DNA of 64,000 nt from NCBI GenBank assembly GCA_022774705.1, contig JALFLM010000130.1:1-64000 (forward strand). Reading direction: 5' to 3'. This stretch comes from Lachnospiraceae bacterium. GTDB taxonomy: Bacteria > Bacillota > Clostridia > Lachnospirales > Lachnospiraceae. The notes below the pieces were generated by a model. It was not told where the DNA came from. It worked only from the letters and a program-made list of their open reading frames with translations, and did no database searches. This document shows positions 16,346 through 25,602 of this stretch, piece after piece; position 1 is the stretch's first letter, and each line of letters opens with the position of its first letter. Both the position numbers and the translations under genes were made by a program.

Positions 16346-16712
16346 AAAAATATCCTTTCACGCATACATCCGCTAAACAAAAACATTAAGCACACCAGCC
16401 TCACACATAGCTCACCCATACGTCAGCCACACACATCCGCAGCCGCCCATATTCATCATCCTCCCAATACTGTTCAACCCTTCATCCCCCGGCAGGTAAG
16501 AAAACCTGCGGCGGCGGAATGACCGTGATGTCCTTCAAAGGGGACCGTTGACAAACGCCGGTGCTTAACAAGCGGAACGTCCTGAAAGGACGGTTCGCGA
16601 GTTTAGCATCCGCTGCGTTTGTCACAGAGCGAGAGCGCGTCCCCGTGAAGAACATCACGGTCATTCCGCCTCACACACCCCCTCCCCTGCCCCCGAAGTC
16701 TGAACAGTAATC
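16346..16712. other. 367-nt intergenic region occupied mostly by a MITE-like element
   Basis: The first 120 nt are rich in plus-strand A and C and show no gene. The rest is the foldback element at 16468-16709, which ends 3 nt before the gatB stop codon. Confidence 0.7.
16468..16709. mobile_element. MITE-like foldback element with TA-flanked terminal inverted repeats
   Basis: The ends read TACTGTTCA (16468-16476) and TGAACAGTA (16701-16709), a perfect 9-bp terminal inverted repeat whose outer TA looks like the TA target duplication of Tc1/mariner/IS630-type elements. Inside, 16513-16670 folds on itself: an outer stem of about 30 bp (GGCGGAATGACCGTGATG paired with its complement), an inner TGACAAACGC/GCGTTTGTCA stem and an apical CGTCC/GGACG hairpin. 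It encodes no protein. A single-end copy lies at 15308-15355. It may also act as a terminator for gatB. Confidence 0.75.
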
Positions 16713-18152
16713 CTACATCTGATTCAGGATCTCTGTCAGAATCTGGTTGACCATCTGGGGATTTGCCTTCCCTTTCATGGCTTTCATGGTCTGTCCTACC
16801 AAAAAGCCCATGGCTTTTTTCTTGCCTGCTTTGTAGTCTTCCACCGATTTGGGGTTGTCGGCTACGATTTTTTCGATTTCTGTCCTCAGAGCCCCTTCAT
16901 CGTTGACGGATTTCAATCCATGTTCTTCCACGTAAGCGTCGGGATCAATGTCCTCATCGAACATTTTTTCAAATACTTCCTTAGCTACGGTGCTGTTGAT
17001 GGCTCCGCTGTCAGCCAGATCGATCAGTTCTGCAAAATGCTCCGGTGAGAATCGAATCTGCTCCGGTTCCATTTCCCGTTCTTTTAACAGACGCATGGTT
17101 TCCACCATAAGCCAGTTGGACACCTTTTTGGGCTTATTGCAGAGCGCAACGGTTGCCTCGAAGATGTCTGCCATCTTCTTGGAGGCAGTGATGATCTCCG
17201 CATCATAATCCGGAATTTCATATTGTTCTTTGTAGCGTGCCAGCTTTTCAGTGCGGAATTCCGGCTGTGCACTGCGGATTTCCTCCAGCCATTCGTCGCT
17301 GACCACGATGGGAACCAGATCGGGGTCAGGAAAATAGCGGTAATCCTGTGCATCTTCCTTGGAACGCATGGCGTAGGAAGATTCCTTCGTATCATCCCAC
17401 CGTCTTGTCTCCTGTACCACCTGTTTACCGGCCTCCAGCAGATCAATCTGACGTTCCCTTTCCCCTTCAATGGCCCTTGCAATGGCTTTGAAGGAGTTCA
17501 GGTTCTTCATCTCGGTTCTGGTGCCGAATTGTTCCGCACCCACTTCACGGACGGACAGGTTGACATCGGCACGCATGGAACCTTCCTGCAGCTTGCAGTC
17601 GGAAGCGCCCAGATACTGAATAATCATCTTCAGTTTTTCCAGATAGGCAATGACTTCATCAGCAGAACGCATATCAGGTTCCGATACGATTTCGATCAGC
17701 GGAACGCCGGAACGGTTGAAATCCACCAGGGTACAGTCAGACCATTCATCATGAATCAGCTTGCCTGCATCCTCTTCCATGTGGATTTCATGAATTCCTA
17801 CTATCTTTTTGCCTGCTTCTGTCTCAATCTCCACACCGCCGTCGTGGCAGATGGGCAGATACAGCTGGGAAATCTGATAGTTCTGCGGATTATCGGGATA
17901 GAAATAATTCTTACGGTCGAATTTGGAATACTGGTTAATCTGACAGTTAGTGGCCAAACCAACCGCTACTGCGTATTCCAGCACCTTTTTATTGAGAACC
18001 GGAAGTGAACCGGGCATACCGGTGCAGACAGGGCAGGTATGTGTGTTGGGCTCTCCGCCGAATTCCGTGCTGCATCCGCAGAAAATCTTGGTTTTGGTGG
18101 CCAGTTCCACATGAACCTCCAGACCAATGACGGTTTCATACTGTTTGCTCAT
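16713..18152 (-). CDS. gatB: Asp-tRNA(Asn)/Glu-tRNA(Gln) amidotransferase subunit B
   Basis: GatB carries the kinase-like activation and tRNA-binding part of GatCAB, which amidates Glu-tRNA(Gln) and Asp-tRNA(Asn) in bacteria lacking GlnRS or AsnRS. The 479-residue protein has the cradle-domain zinc site (CGCSTEF...CPVC, residues 25-45), the signature DFNRSGVPLIEIVSEPD, and the helical tail domain with GFLVGQTMKAMKGKANP. Its ATG follows the gatA stop by one base, and its ribosome site lies inside gatA, implying coupled translation. Confidence 0.98.
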   Translation of the reverse strand: MSKQYETVIGLEVHVELATKTKIFCGCSTEFGGEPNTHTCPVCTGMPGSLPVLNKKVLEYAVAVGLATNCQINQYSKFDRKNYFYPDNPQNYQISQLYLPICHDGGVEIETEAGKKIVGIHEIHMEEDAGKLIHDEWSDCTLVDFNRSGVPLIEIVSEPDMRSADEVIAYLEKLKMIIQYLGASDCKLQEGSMRADVNLSVREVGAEQFGTRTEMKNLNSFKAIARAIEGERERQIDLLEAGKQVVQETRRWDDTKESSYAMRSKEDAQDYRYFPDPDLVPIVVSDEWLEEIRSAQPEFRTEKLARYKEQYEIPDYDAEIITASKKMADIFEATVALCNKPKKVSNWLMVETMRLLKEREMEPEQIRFSPEHFAELIDLADSGAINSTVAKEVFEKMFDEDIDPDAYVEEHGLKSVNDEGALRTEIEKIVADNPKSVEDYKAGKKKAMGFLVGQTMKAMKGKANPQMVNQILTEILNQM

Positions 18153-18153
18153 A

Positions 18154-19629
18154 TCAGTTCACTCCTTTCTTAGCCAGATCGCATCTTACATAATCGCGGG
18201 ACTGTTCAAACGCATAGGCTGCTCTCAGAATCGTATTTTCTTTAAAGCAGTCACCGATCAGCTGCGCGCCGATGGGAAGTCCGCTGCTGTCCATACCGCA
18301 GGGTACTGTAACACCCGGCAGTCCTGCCAGATTGACGGAAATCGTATAGATATCGCTGAGATACATCTGAATCGGATCACTCAGGCTGTCGCCAAGGCGG
18401 GGTGCCGTAGTGGGAGCCGCCGGTGCCAGGATCACGTCGTATTTACCAAAGGCTTTGTCGTACTCCTGTTTGATCAGCGCCTTGGTACGCAGTGCTTTCA
18501 GATAGTACGCATCATAGTAGCCGGAACTCAGTACAAAGGATCCCAGCATGATACGGCGCTTTACTTCCGGCCCGAAGCCTTCGGAACGTGTCTTCTTGTA
18601 CATATTATGAAGATCCGTATAATCTTCCGTACGATAGCCGTATTTGATACCGTCAAAACGTGAAAGGTTGGAGCTTGCTTCCGCACAGGCAATAACATAG
18701 TAAGCGGGAATAGCATAATCAGTTACCAGTTTAAAGTCAAATTCCTCTACTTCGGCTCCCTTTGATTTCAGTACCTCTGCCACATGAAGAACAGCTTTTT
18801 TCACATCCTCATTCAGTCCTGCTCCGAAAAAGTCAGCCGGAATACCGATTTTCATACCTTTTACATCATCCACCAGAGCGGAGGTAAAATCATATTTCTC
18901 CCGCTTTACGCTGGTACTGTCCTTGGAATCGTAAGAAGCAATGGTTTCCAGGACAGCTGCGCAGTCAGTTACATCTTTGGCAATCGGACCGATCTGATCG
19001 AGGGAAGAGCCGTAGGCGATCAGACCGTAACGGGAAATGGTGCCATAGGTAGGTTTGATACCGGTGACACCGCAGAAAGAGCTGGGCTGGCGGATGGAAC
19101 CGCCTGTATCGGAACCCAGTGCAAAGCTGACTTCTTCAGCTGCCACAGCAGCACAGGATCCGCCTGAAGAACCGCCTGGTACATGGTTTAAATTCCATGG
19201 ATTTTTCGTCTCTCCGAAGGCGGAGGTCTCCGTGGTGGAGCCCATGGCAAATTCATCCATATTGGCCTTGCCGGTCATGATAGCTCCTGCCTTTTCCAGA
19301 TTAATCACCGCTTCTGATGTATAGGTAGGTACAAAATTGCCGAGAATCCGGGAACTGCAGGTAGTCAGTACACCCTTTGTACACATATTGTCTTTGATGG
19401 CCACCGGCACACCGGCCAGAGGACCGGTCAGTTCTCCTGCCTCGATCCGCTTCTGCACTTCGGCGGCTTTGCGCAGTGCATTCTCTTCATCCAGGTTGAC
19501 AAATGCATGAATGCTTTCTTCCAGTGCCTTCGTTCTTGCCAGAGACTCCTGAACCGCTTCCACCGCAGACACTTCACCTGACTGAATCTTTTTTCCAAGC
19601 TCTACAGCCGTTAATTTCATTAAACTCAT
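18154..19629 (-). CDS. gatA: Asp-tRNA(Asn)/Glu-tRNA(Gln) amidotransferase subunit A
   Basis: GatA is the amidase that releases ammonia from glutamine for GatB. The 491-residue protein has the amidase-signature triad: Lys in VAIKDNM (about residue 78), the cis-Ser in SDTGGSIRQPSS and the nucleophilic Ser shortly after, preceded by PGGSSGGSCAAVAA. The ATG has AGGAGG 8 nt upstream and lies 12 nt after gatC. The order gatC-gatA-gatB is the usual Firmicutes order. Confidence 0.98.
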   Translation of the reverse strand: MSLMKLTAVELGKKIQSGEVSAVEAVQESLARTKALEESIHAFVNLDEENALRKAAEVQKRIEAGELTGPLAGVPVAIKDNMCTKGVLTTCSSRILGNFVPTYTSEAVINLEKAGAIMTGKANMDEFAMGSTTETSAFGETKNPWNLNHVPGGSSGGSCAAVAAEEVSFALGSDTGGSIRQPSSFCGVTGIKPTYGTISRYGLIAYGSSLDQIGPIAKDVTDCAAVLETIASYDSKDSTSVKREKYDFTSALVDDVKGMKIGIPADFFGAGLNEDVKKAVLHVAEVLKSKGAEVEEFDFKLVTDYAIPAYYVIACAEASSNLSRFDGIKYGYRTEDYTDLHNMYKKTRSEGFGPEVKRRIMLGSFVLSSGYYDAYYLKALRTKALIKQEYDKAFGKYDVILAPAAPTTAPRLGDSLSDPIQMYLSDIYTISVNLAGLPGVTVPCGMDSSGLPIGAQLIGDCFKENTILRAAYAFEQSRDYVRCDLAKKGVN

Positions 19630-19641
19630 ATCTGCTGCCTC

Positions 19642-19935
19642 CTAATCAAATGTCCTGGGTACCGTAAACGCACCGTCCTGTTCGGAAGGAGCATTGGCCA
19701 GAATATTCTCTCTGTCATCGCCATTGGTCACCACATCTTCGCGAAATACATTTTTCACCGGGAAAACATGGGACATGGGTTCCACACTGCTGGTATCCAG
19801 CTCATTTAACTTATCGATATAATCAAGCATTTCTTCCATATCCTTTTTGGCCCGTTCCTTTTCTTCTTCTGACAGTTCAAGCTTTGCCAGAATTCCAACA
19901 TATTCGATGGTTTCATCTGAAATCACATTCGCCAT
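19642..19935 (-). CDS. gatC: Asp-tRNA(Asn)/Glu-tRNA(Gln) amidotransferase subunit C
   Basis: GatC is the small subunit that wraps around GatA and GatB and stabilises the complex. The 97-residue protein has the standard pattern: [15 protein letters not shown] at the N-terminus, [23 protein letters not shown] in the middle and the C-terminal [26 protein letters not shown] lies 7 nt before the ATG. It is the first gene of gatCAB and starts about 40 nt after the terminator that follows yajC. Confidence 0.98.
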   Translation of the reverse strand: MANVISDETIEYVGILAKLELSEEEKERAKKDMEEMLDYIDKLNELDTSSVEPMSHVFPVKNVFREDVVTNGDDRENILANAPSEQDGAFTVPRTFD

Positions 19936-19976
19936 GGAAAAACCTCCTTCAATTCTTATTTCCTGTCGCCAAACTG

Positions 19977-20030
19977 AAAAACTCCGGAATGCCCTCGCAC
20001 TCCGGAGCCATGTTGTACCGCCTTCGGTAC
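19977..20030 (-). terminator. Terminator after yajC with a second upstream hairpin
   Basis: In the minus-strand transcript CTCCGGAGTGC pairs with GCATTCCGGAG around a GAGG loop and is followed by five U residues. Just before it, GTACCG/CGGTAC (20015-20030) forms another hairpin. The structure closes the tgt-yajC unit, but gatC begins only about 40 nt later with no clear promoter, so readthrough or attenuation into gatCAB is possible. Confidence 0.8.
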
Positions 20031-20043
20031 GGTCAGCCTTTTC

Positions 20044-20313
20044 CTATGCTTTTTCTACTTCTACAATTGCAGTTTTCTTCATGGGGATTCTGCAGTTTTT
20101 GTTGCTGCCGAATTCAACGATTACCGTATCACCTTCCATGCCAATGACAACACCGTAAAAACCTGCGGTGGTACATACACTGTCACCGATTTCCACACTG
20201 GCAAGCAGAGCATCCATTCTTTTCTGCTCCTTTTTCTGGGGTCTTACCATAAGGAAATACATCAGTGCAATCAATGCAACAATGTAAATAACCATAATTA
20301 TTGTCTGTTCCAT
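20044..20313 (-). CDS. yajC: Preprotein translocase accessory subunit YajC
   Basis: YajC is a single-pass membrane protein that associates with SecDF beside the SecYEG channel. The 89-residue product has one N-terminal membrane helix (about residues 5-22), the hallmark FLMVRPQKKEQKR, and a small SH3-like domain (GDSVCTTAGFYGVVIG). Two adjacent ATG codons follow AGGAGG; I use the second, which has the better 6-nt spacing. It is placed between tgt and the gat genes, and secDF lies just upstream of tgt, a very common order. Confidence 0.95.
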   Translation of the reverse strand: MEQTIIMVIYIVALIALMYFLMVRPQKKEQKRMDALLASVEIGDSVCTTAGFYGVVIGMEGDTVIVEFGSNKNCRIPMKKTAIVEVEKA

Positions 20314-20357
20314 CATTAACCTCCTGTAAACTGTCTCTGCAGTCTTCTGCAGAATAC

Positions 20358-21488
20358 TTATTCGCCCTGGGTGAGCTGATACAGTGTTTCTTCCTTAAAG
20401 GATGAATATCTGTCTTCTTCAATGGCCAGACGAATGTCCTCCATTAAATGATTATAATAATATAAATTGTGCAAAACTGCAAGACGCATACCCAACATTT
20501 CCCTGGCTTTCAGCAGATGTCTGATGTAGGCTCTGCTGTAGCGCCTGCAGGCAGGGCATCCGCAGCCTTCCTCAATAGGTCTGAGATCGGTCTCATACTT
20601 CGCATTGAACAGGTTCAGTTTGCCGTGCTTCGTATAGACATGTCCATGTCTGCCGTTGCGGCTGGGGTAAACACAGTCAAAGAAATCAATGCCCCGGTCC
20701 ACCGCTTCCAGAATATTGGCCGGTGTGCCAACACCCATCAGATAGGTGGGCTTGTTCTCCGGCAGATGAGGAACCGTACAGTCCAGGATGCGGTACATCT
20801 CCTCATGGGATTCACCTACAGCCAGACCGCCCACGGCATATCCGTCAAGATCCAGTTCTGAAATTGCATCGGCATGGCGCATACGGATGTCATCATAGGT
20901 TCCCCCCTGATTGATTCCAAACAGCAGCTGATGCTGATTGATGGTATCCGGCAGACTGTTCAGTCTGGCCATCTCATTTTTACAGCGCACCAGCCATCTG
21001 GTGGTCCGGTCTACGGAACGTTCCACATATTCTCTGGTAGAAGGATTGGGAATGCATTCATCAAATGCCATGGCAATGGTGGAAGCCAGATTCGACTGGA
21101 TCTGCATGCTTTCCTCCGGTCCCATGAAAATCTTCGCTCCATCCACATGAGAATGAAAATGAACACCTTCTTCTTTGATCTTGCGCAGTCCTGCCAGGGA
21201 AAATACCTGAAATCCGCCGGAATCCGTCAGAATCGGTTTGTCCCAGACCATAAATTTATGGAGGCCGCCCATTTGTTTCACAATTTTATCACCCGGTCTT
21301 ACATGAAGATGATAGGTATTGGACAGTTCCACCTGTGTTCCGATCCGTTCCAGATCCTCAGTGGAGACCGCCCCCTTAATGGCTGCTGCCGTACCTACAT
21401 TCATGAAAACCGGTGTCTGGATCGTGCCGTGCACGGTATGAAATTCAGCGCGTTTGGCACGTCCGCATTTTTTGATTATCTTATACAT
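20358..21488 (-). CDS. tgt: tRNA-guanine (queuine) transglycosylase
   Basis: Tgt swaps guanine-34 of GUN-anticodon tRNAs for preQ1 (or queuine). The 376-residue protein has the catalytic Asp segments LTDSGGFQVFSL (near residue 90) and FFDCVYPSRNGRHG (near residue 270, with Ser where many have Thr), and the zinc site CGCPACRRYSRAYIRHL. I start at the ATG at 21488, which follows AGAGGA; the in-frame TTG 15 nt earlier lies before that ribosome site. It is part of the secDF-tgt-yajC group. Confidence 0.97.
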   Translation of the reverse strand: MYKIIKKCGRAKRAEFHTVHGTIQTPVFMNVGTAAAIKGAVSTEDLERIGTQVELSNTYHLHVRPGDKIVKQMGGLHKFMVWDKPILTDSGGFQVFSLAGLRKIKEEGVHFHSHVDGAKIFMGPEESMQIQSNLASTIAMAFDECIPNPSTREYVERSVDRTTRWLVRCKNEMARLNSLPDTINQHQLLFGINQGGTYDDIRMRHADAISELDLDGYAVGGLAVGESHEEMYRILDCTVPHLPENKPTYLMGVGTPANILEAVDRGIDFFDCVYPSRNGRHGHVYTKHGKLNLFNAKYETDLRPIEEGCGCPACRRYSRAYIRHLLKAREMLGMRLAVLHNLYYYNHLMEDIRLAIEEDRYSSFKEETLYQLTQGE

Positions 21489-21533
21489 AAATCCTCTATC
21501 CAAATAACTTATAAACGGTTTCCGCTCCGCCTT

Positions 21534-23711
21534 TTAGTCTTCCTTTTTCTTCAGAGACTTCATGGTATGCCACAGGCTGCCTGCCAGACATACGGAGGAG
21601 AAGCATCCGCAGCAGATACCAACCATCAGAGGCATTGCGAATTCACGGATGGAAGATACACCGAAGATCAGAAGTACCAGTACCATGATACCCGTCGTAA
21701 CGGAAGTATTGATGCTTCGGCTGAGAGTCTGGGAAACACTTTTGTTGATCATATCCTCCAGCTGTTCTCCCCGCTTCATGCTCTTTGAATTCTCACGGAT
21801 ACGGTCGAATACAACGATGGTATCATTGATGGAATAACCTACAACGGTCAGCATACATGCAATAAAGGTATTGCCCACAGACCAGCGCAGGACGGCGTAG
21901 AAGGCCAGTACCACCAGAATATCGTGCATCAGAGCCAGGACGGTGCTGGCTGCGATACGGATGTCCTTGAAACGGAACCAGATATACAGAAGCATCATAA
22001 CAGCTGCCATAAGTACTGCCACGATGGCATCCTGCTTCATCTCCCGGCTGACTGTAGGAGAAATACTTTCCTCCTGAATCTGTTCCTGGTCAATCTTAAA
22101 GCTGTCGATCAGACTGTCTTCCAGCGCCTGACGCTGCTGTGTATCAAGTGTTTTTGTTTTAAAAATAACCTGATTGGAACCGGTTACCTTCTGAATCTGA
22201 ATATCATTGTCACCGGTTACCTCTGAGAACAGAGGAACCACCTTTTCATTCAGATCTTCAATTGTATAATCCTCGTTGAATGTAACAGATGTAGAAGTAC
22301 CGCCCTGGAATTCCAGGCTGTAGTTCAGCACATTGCCCCCTTTCACAGGGCCGTTGTAAATCATGGCTCCCACACCGCAGAGTATGATTACTGCAGCGAT
22401 GGAGAAGAATACTTTCTTTTTCTGGATGATTCCAAGAGCAGGCATGGGTTTCGCATTCTTCCTTTTGCCATAAAATTTCGGATCACGGAAACCGATCTCA
22501 TACAGACCGGTCAGAATAAATCTTGTTACGAACAGCGCTGTAAACATGGACAGCAGAGTACCGATTGCCAGTGTGGTGGCAAAGCCTTTTACCGTACCGG
22601 AACCCATCAGATACAGTACAAGAGCCGCAATCAGTGTGGTGATATTGCCGTCCAGAATTGCGGACAATGCCTTGGAGAAACCATCCCTGCGGGCCATGCG
22701 GACCGATTTGCCTTCTGCCAGTTCTTCACGAATACGGGAGAAAATGATGACATTGGCATCCACAGCCATACCGATGGTCAGAACGATACCTGCGATACCG
22801 GGCAGGGTCAGAGTAATCTGGAATGCACTCAGCAGGCACACAATCATTGCCACATAAATGGCCAGAGCCAGAGCTGCTGCTACACCGGGAATCAGGTAGA
22901 ACACGATCATAAACAGCATAACCAGTGCCAGACCGATTGCACCTGCTTTCAGACTGGTGCTGATGGCATCGGAACCAAGCTTTGCACCTACCACGTTGGA
23001 ACGGATTTCTTCCAGTTCCAGCTTCAGGGAACCGATACGGATGGTAGAAGCCAGTGTTTCAGCTTCCTCAAAGCTTCCCAGACCGTCGATGCTGCATTTG
23101 CCGCCGGTGATTGCTTCCTTAACAGTAGGCGCACTGACGGTTTCACCATCATAGATAATGGAAATGGTCTTGCCCACATTTGCCTGTGTAACTTCCGCAA
23201 ATTTCTTCGTACCTTCATCAGTCAGCGTCAGATTCACCACATATTCCTTGGTACTGCCGTTATCCTGGGATACGATTCCGGCTTCTGCCGTTTTTACATC
23301 GGTACCGCTCAGAACTTCATTGCCTTCGGCATCCTGAAATACGAGGGAACCGGGCTGACCCAAGTCTTCCAGGATCTCATTGGCATCAGTAACATCCGGA
23401 ATATCAACATTGATCCGGTTGGTACCCTCCTGATATACTTCCGCTTCGCTGCTGTAGCTCTGCGCTCTCATCTGAAGCTTGTAGATCGTATCTGACATAT
23501 CGGTTGCAGACGGATTGCTGTCCTTTGTCTGATAAGTAATGCTGACACCGCCGGCCAGGTCCAGCCCCAGTTTGATATCAGATGCACTGCCGGACTGCTC
23601 AAAACCAATTCCCAGAACCGCAACATATGTAAGCAATACAAGTGCGATTACAGCAGCAGCCAGACGAAGCACGCCAGTTGTCTTATTGCCGGCTTTTCTG
23701 TTTTTGCTCAT
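21534..23711 (-). CDS. secDF: Fused SecD-SecF protein translocase component
   Basis: SecDF uses the proton gradient to help pull exported proteins across the membrane. The 725-residue fusion begins with a membrane helix, then LGLDLAGGVSITYQ and the large P1 domain (about residues 50-220), a first six-helix block, a short basic linker near residue 420 (FYGKRKNAKPMP), and the SecF half with SLEFQGGTSTSVTF and VGYSINDTIVVFDRIREN. The Met at 23711 has AAGGAGG 7 nt upstream; the earlier in-frame ATG lies upstream of that site. Its neighbour scfB lies 54 nt upstream. Confidence 0.97.
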   Translation of the reverse strand: MSKNRKAGNKTTGVLRLAAAVIALVLLTYVAVLGIGFEQSGSASDIKLGLDLAGGVSITYQTKDSNPSATDMSDTIYKLQMRAQSYSSEAEVYQEGTNRINVDIPDVTDANEILEDLGQPGSLVFQDAEGNEVLSGTDVKTAEAGIVSQDNGSTKEYVVNLTLTDEGTKKFAEVTQANVGKTISIIYDGETVSAPTVKEAITGGKCSIDGLGSFEEAETLASTIRIGSLKLELEEIRSNVVGAKLGSDAISTSLKAGAIGLALVMLFMIVFYLIPGVAAALALAIYVAMIVCLLSAFQITLTLPGIAGIVLTIGMAVDANVIIFSRIREELAEGKSVRMARRDGFSKALSAILDGNITTLIAALVLYLMGSGTVKGFATTLAIGTLLSMFTALFVTRFILTGLYEIGFRDPKFYGKRKNAKPMPALGIIQKKKVFFSIAAVIILCGVGAMIYNGPVKGGNVLNYSLEFQGGTSTSVTFNEDYTIEDLNEKVVPLFSEVTGDNDIQIQKVTGSNQVIFKTKTLDTQQRQALEDSLIDSFKIDQEQIQEESISPTVSREMKQDAIVAVLMAAVMMLLYIWFRFKDIRIAASTVLALMHDILVVLAFYAVLRWSVGNTFIACMLTVVGYSINDTIVVFDRIRENSKSMKRGEQLEDMINKSVSQTLSRSINTSVTTGIMVLVLLIFGVSSIREFAMPLMVGICCGCFSSVCLAGSLWHTMKSLKKKED

Positions 23712-23765
23712 TATTAAACCTCCTTGACTCATGGAAAGCCTGTTATCTTTCCACGTATCCTGCCT

Positions 23766-25133
23766 TTATTCTTCCTCAGCAAGCGCTGCTTTAATCATAA
23801 TGGCACATTCGATACGCTTTTTCTGCATTTCACAGCCAATATCGTATGCATCGGTTATCTTACCATGAAACTGGTAGGAATTGGCAGCACAGCCGCCGCT
23901 GCAGTAGAACCTTGCAAAACAGTCTCTGCATTTTTCTTTTGCATATACATTGCACTGCTTGAATTCTTTCTGAACCTCCGTGTTGGTAATGCCGTCATCC
24001 ACATTGCCCAGCAGAAATTCCGGAAGGCCCACAAACTGGTGACAGGGATAAAAATCGCCGGTGGGCGTTACGGCCAGATACTCCGTACCTGCTCCGCAGC
24101 CTGACAGACGTTTTGCCACACAGGGGCCCTGATTCAGATCTATCATAAAATGGAAGAAGGTAAATCCTTTTCCAGCTTTCTTTCTGCTAATAAATTCCAG
24201 TGCCAGTTTGTCGTATTCTTCCAGAATCTGGGGAATATCCTCTTCCCGGATGGAATAATCCGCTTCCGGAGGAGCAACAACCGGCTCAATAGACATCTTT
24301 TCAAAGCCCAGATCAGCATATTCCAGCAGATCCTTTGAAAAGTCCAGATTGTTTCTTGTAAAGGTTCCTCTTACAAAATAATCCTTGTCCCCCCGCTTTT
24401 CCACAAAATTCCGGAATCTGGGAACTATGATATCATAGCTTCCGGCACCTTTGGGGAAAGGCCTCATCCTGTCATTAACTTCTTTTCTTCCGTCCAGACT
24501 TAAAACCACGTTGGACATCTCTTTATTGCAGAAATCGATCACATCGTCATTCAGCAATACGCCATTGGTAGTCAGTGTAAAACGGAACTTTTTGTTGTAT
24601 TCTTCTTCTTTGCTTCGCCCGTAGGCTACCAGCTTTTTCACGGTCTCCCAGTTCAGAAGCGGCTCGCCCCCGAAGAAATCCACTTCCAGGTTTCTTCTGG
24701 AACCCGAATTCTCAAGCAGATAATCCAGTGCCTTTCTGCCTACCTCAAAACTCATGAGCGAACGGTCGCCATGGTATTCGCCCTCTCCTGCAAAACAGTA
24801 TCTGCAGGCCAGATTGCAGTCATGTGCCACATGCAGGCAAAGTGCCTTCACGATCGTAGTACGGTTCTTAACGTCAATTACATAATCCTTATAAATATCT
24901 TCTGCATACAAAAGCCCCTGTCCCTTCAGTTCTTCGATTTCTCCCAGAACCTCATCAAGCTCCTGTCCGGATACCTGAGGATAGCTTTTGGCAAGTTCTC
25001 TCATCACCTGCTCCCTGTCCTGCTTTTCATACAGTCCAATGGCATCGTAGGTTATATCATCAACTACATGAACGGAACCGCTGCATACATCCAGTACAAT
25101 GTTATATCCATTACTTTTATACTGATGAATCAC
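23766..25133 (-). CDS. scfB: SCIFF (ranthipeptide) radical SAM maturase
   Basis: This 455-residue radical SAM/SPASM enzyme forms thioether cross-links in the SCIFF peptide. An N-terminal peptide-recognition domain (residues 1-95) precedes the CxxxCxxC of the SAM cluster (CNLACRYC, Cys106, Cys110, Cys113). The C-terminal SPASM region has the auxiliary-cluster cysteines in GCGAGTEYLAVTPTGDFYPC and CNVYAKEKCRDCFARFYCSGGC. The start codon is GTG, with AAAGGA 8 nt upstream. Its substrate gene scfA lies directly upstream, and a hairpin between them may set the ratio of peptide to enzyme. Confidence 0.96.
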   Translation of the reverse strand: MIHQYKSNGYNIVLDVCSGSVHVVDDITYDAIGLYEKQDREQVMRELAKSYPQVSGQELDEVLGEIEELKGQGLLYAEDIYKDYVIDVKNRTTIVKALCLHVAHDCNLACRYCFAGEGEYHGDRSLMSFEVGRKALDYLLENSGSRRNLEVDFFGGEPLLNWETVKKLVAYGRSKEEEYNKKFRFTLTTNGVLLNDDVIDFCNKEMSNVVLSLDGRKEVNDRMRPFPKGAGSYDIIVPRFRNFVEKRGDKDYFVRGTFTRNNLDFSKDLLEYADLGFEKMSIEPVVAPPEADYSIREEDIPQILEEYDKLALEFISRKKAGKGFTFFHFMIDLNQGPCVAKRLSGCGAGTEYLAVTPTGDFYPCHQFVGLPEFLLGNVDDGITNTEVQKEFKQCNVYAKEKCRDCFARFYCSGGCAANSYQFHGKITDAYDIGCEMQKKRIECAIMIKAALAEEE

Positions 25134-25207
25134 AATTAGTCCTTTCTATCCGCCTTCCGGCGGCCGGTTATTTTATATCTTCTCTGCACAGTATCTGCGC
25201 AAAGATG

Positions 25208-25238
25208 CAGGGACACTCCGTCTGACAGAGTGCCCCTG
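25208..25238 (-). terminator. Intercistronic hairpin between scfA and scfB
   Basis: CAGGGgCACTC pairs with GAGTGtCCCTG around a 9-nt loop. No U-run follows, so it is more likely a partial terminator or mRNA stabiliser that keeps the peptide message abundant relative to the maturase. Confidence 0.6.
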
Positions 25239-25262
25239 TACTGCTTGATCTGTAACTGTTAA

Positions 25263-25406
25263 TTATTTATTATTTTCACAGCTCTGGTTGCCAACTGTGC
25301 AGGATGTCTTGCAAGCTGACTGGCAGGATGTCTGGCATTCCTTGCATCCGCCTTTTTTCATAGTATCTTTTAAGCTGCTGCCTGTTAATGTTTTAATATG
25401 CTTCAT
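25263..25406 (-). CDS. scfA: SCIFF ribosomal peptide precursor (six cysteines in forty-five)
   Basis: A 47-residue precursor with six cysteines at 21, 24, 28, 32, 36 and 43 (KECQTSCQSACKTSCTVGN in the core), essentially the near-universal clostridial SCIFF sequence. The leader (MKHIKTLTGSSLKDTMKK) is recognised by the radical SAM enzyme encoded next door. SCIFF is the founding ranthipeptide; its thioether cross-links are known, and its biological role is unclear, with quorum or stress signalling suggested in some species. AGGAGG lies 9 nt before the ATG. A longer upstream frame is not supported. Confidence 0.97.
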   Translation of the reverse strand: MKHIKTLTGSSLKDTMKKGGCKECQTSCQSACKTSCTVGNQSCENNK

Positions 25407-25483
25407 ATAAATGAACCTCCTGTTTGAATTTTGCAACATGTACACTGAAAAAACTCAGGGTACACTATTCCACAATTAAACTC

Positions 25484-25512
25484 AGTATATCAAAGCCTCT
25501 TCATAATTTCAA
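25484..25512 (-). promoter_or_regulatory. Promoter of scfA
   Basis: TTGAAA (25507-25512), a 17-nt spacer and TATACT (25484-25489) on the minus strand lie about 78 nt before the scfA start. It probably drives scfA and, by readthrough, scfB and secDF. Confidence 0.75.
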
Positions 25513-25602
25513 TTACTTTTTTTGTACACAGCTGTTTTTTTTAGCCAGTCTCCGTGTTTTTCCACTGTTTTTCTGTTGTTTCTGCCATTGTCTGTACAGT
25601 TT

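Noticed and set aside
16482..16664. 60-codon minus-strand frame
   Set aside because: It lies wholly inside the foldback of the MITE-like element and reflects its palindromic structure.
19936..20043. T-box leader before gatC
   Set aside because: A GGCGGTAC stretch recalls the T-box motif, but the region is only about 108 nt, lacks stem I and the full 14-nt T-box, and is better explained as the yajC terminator.
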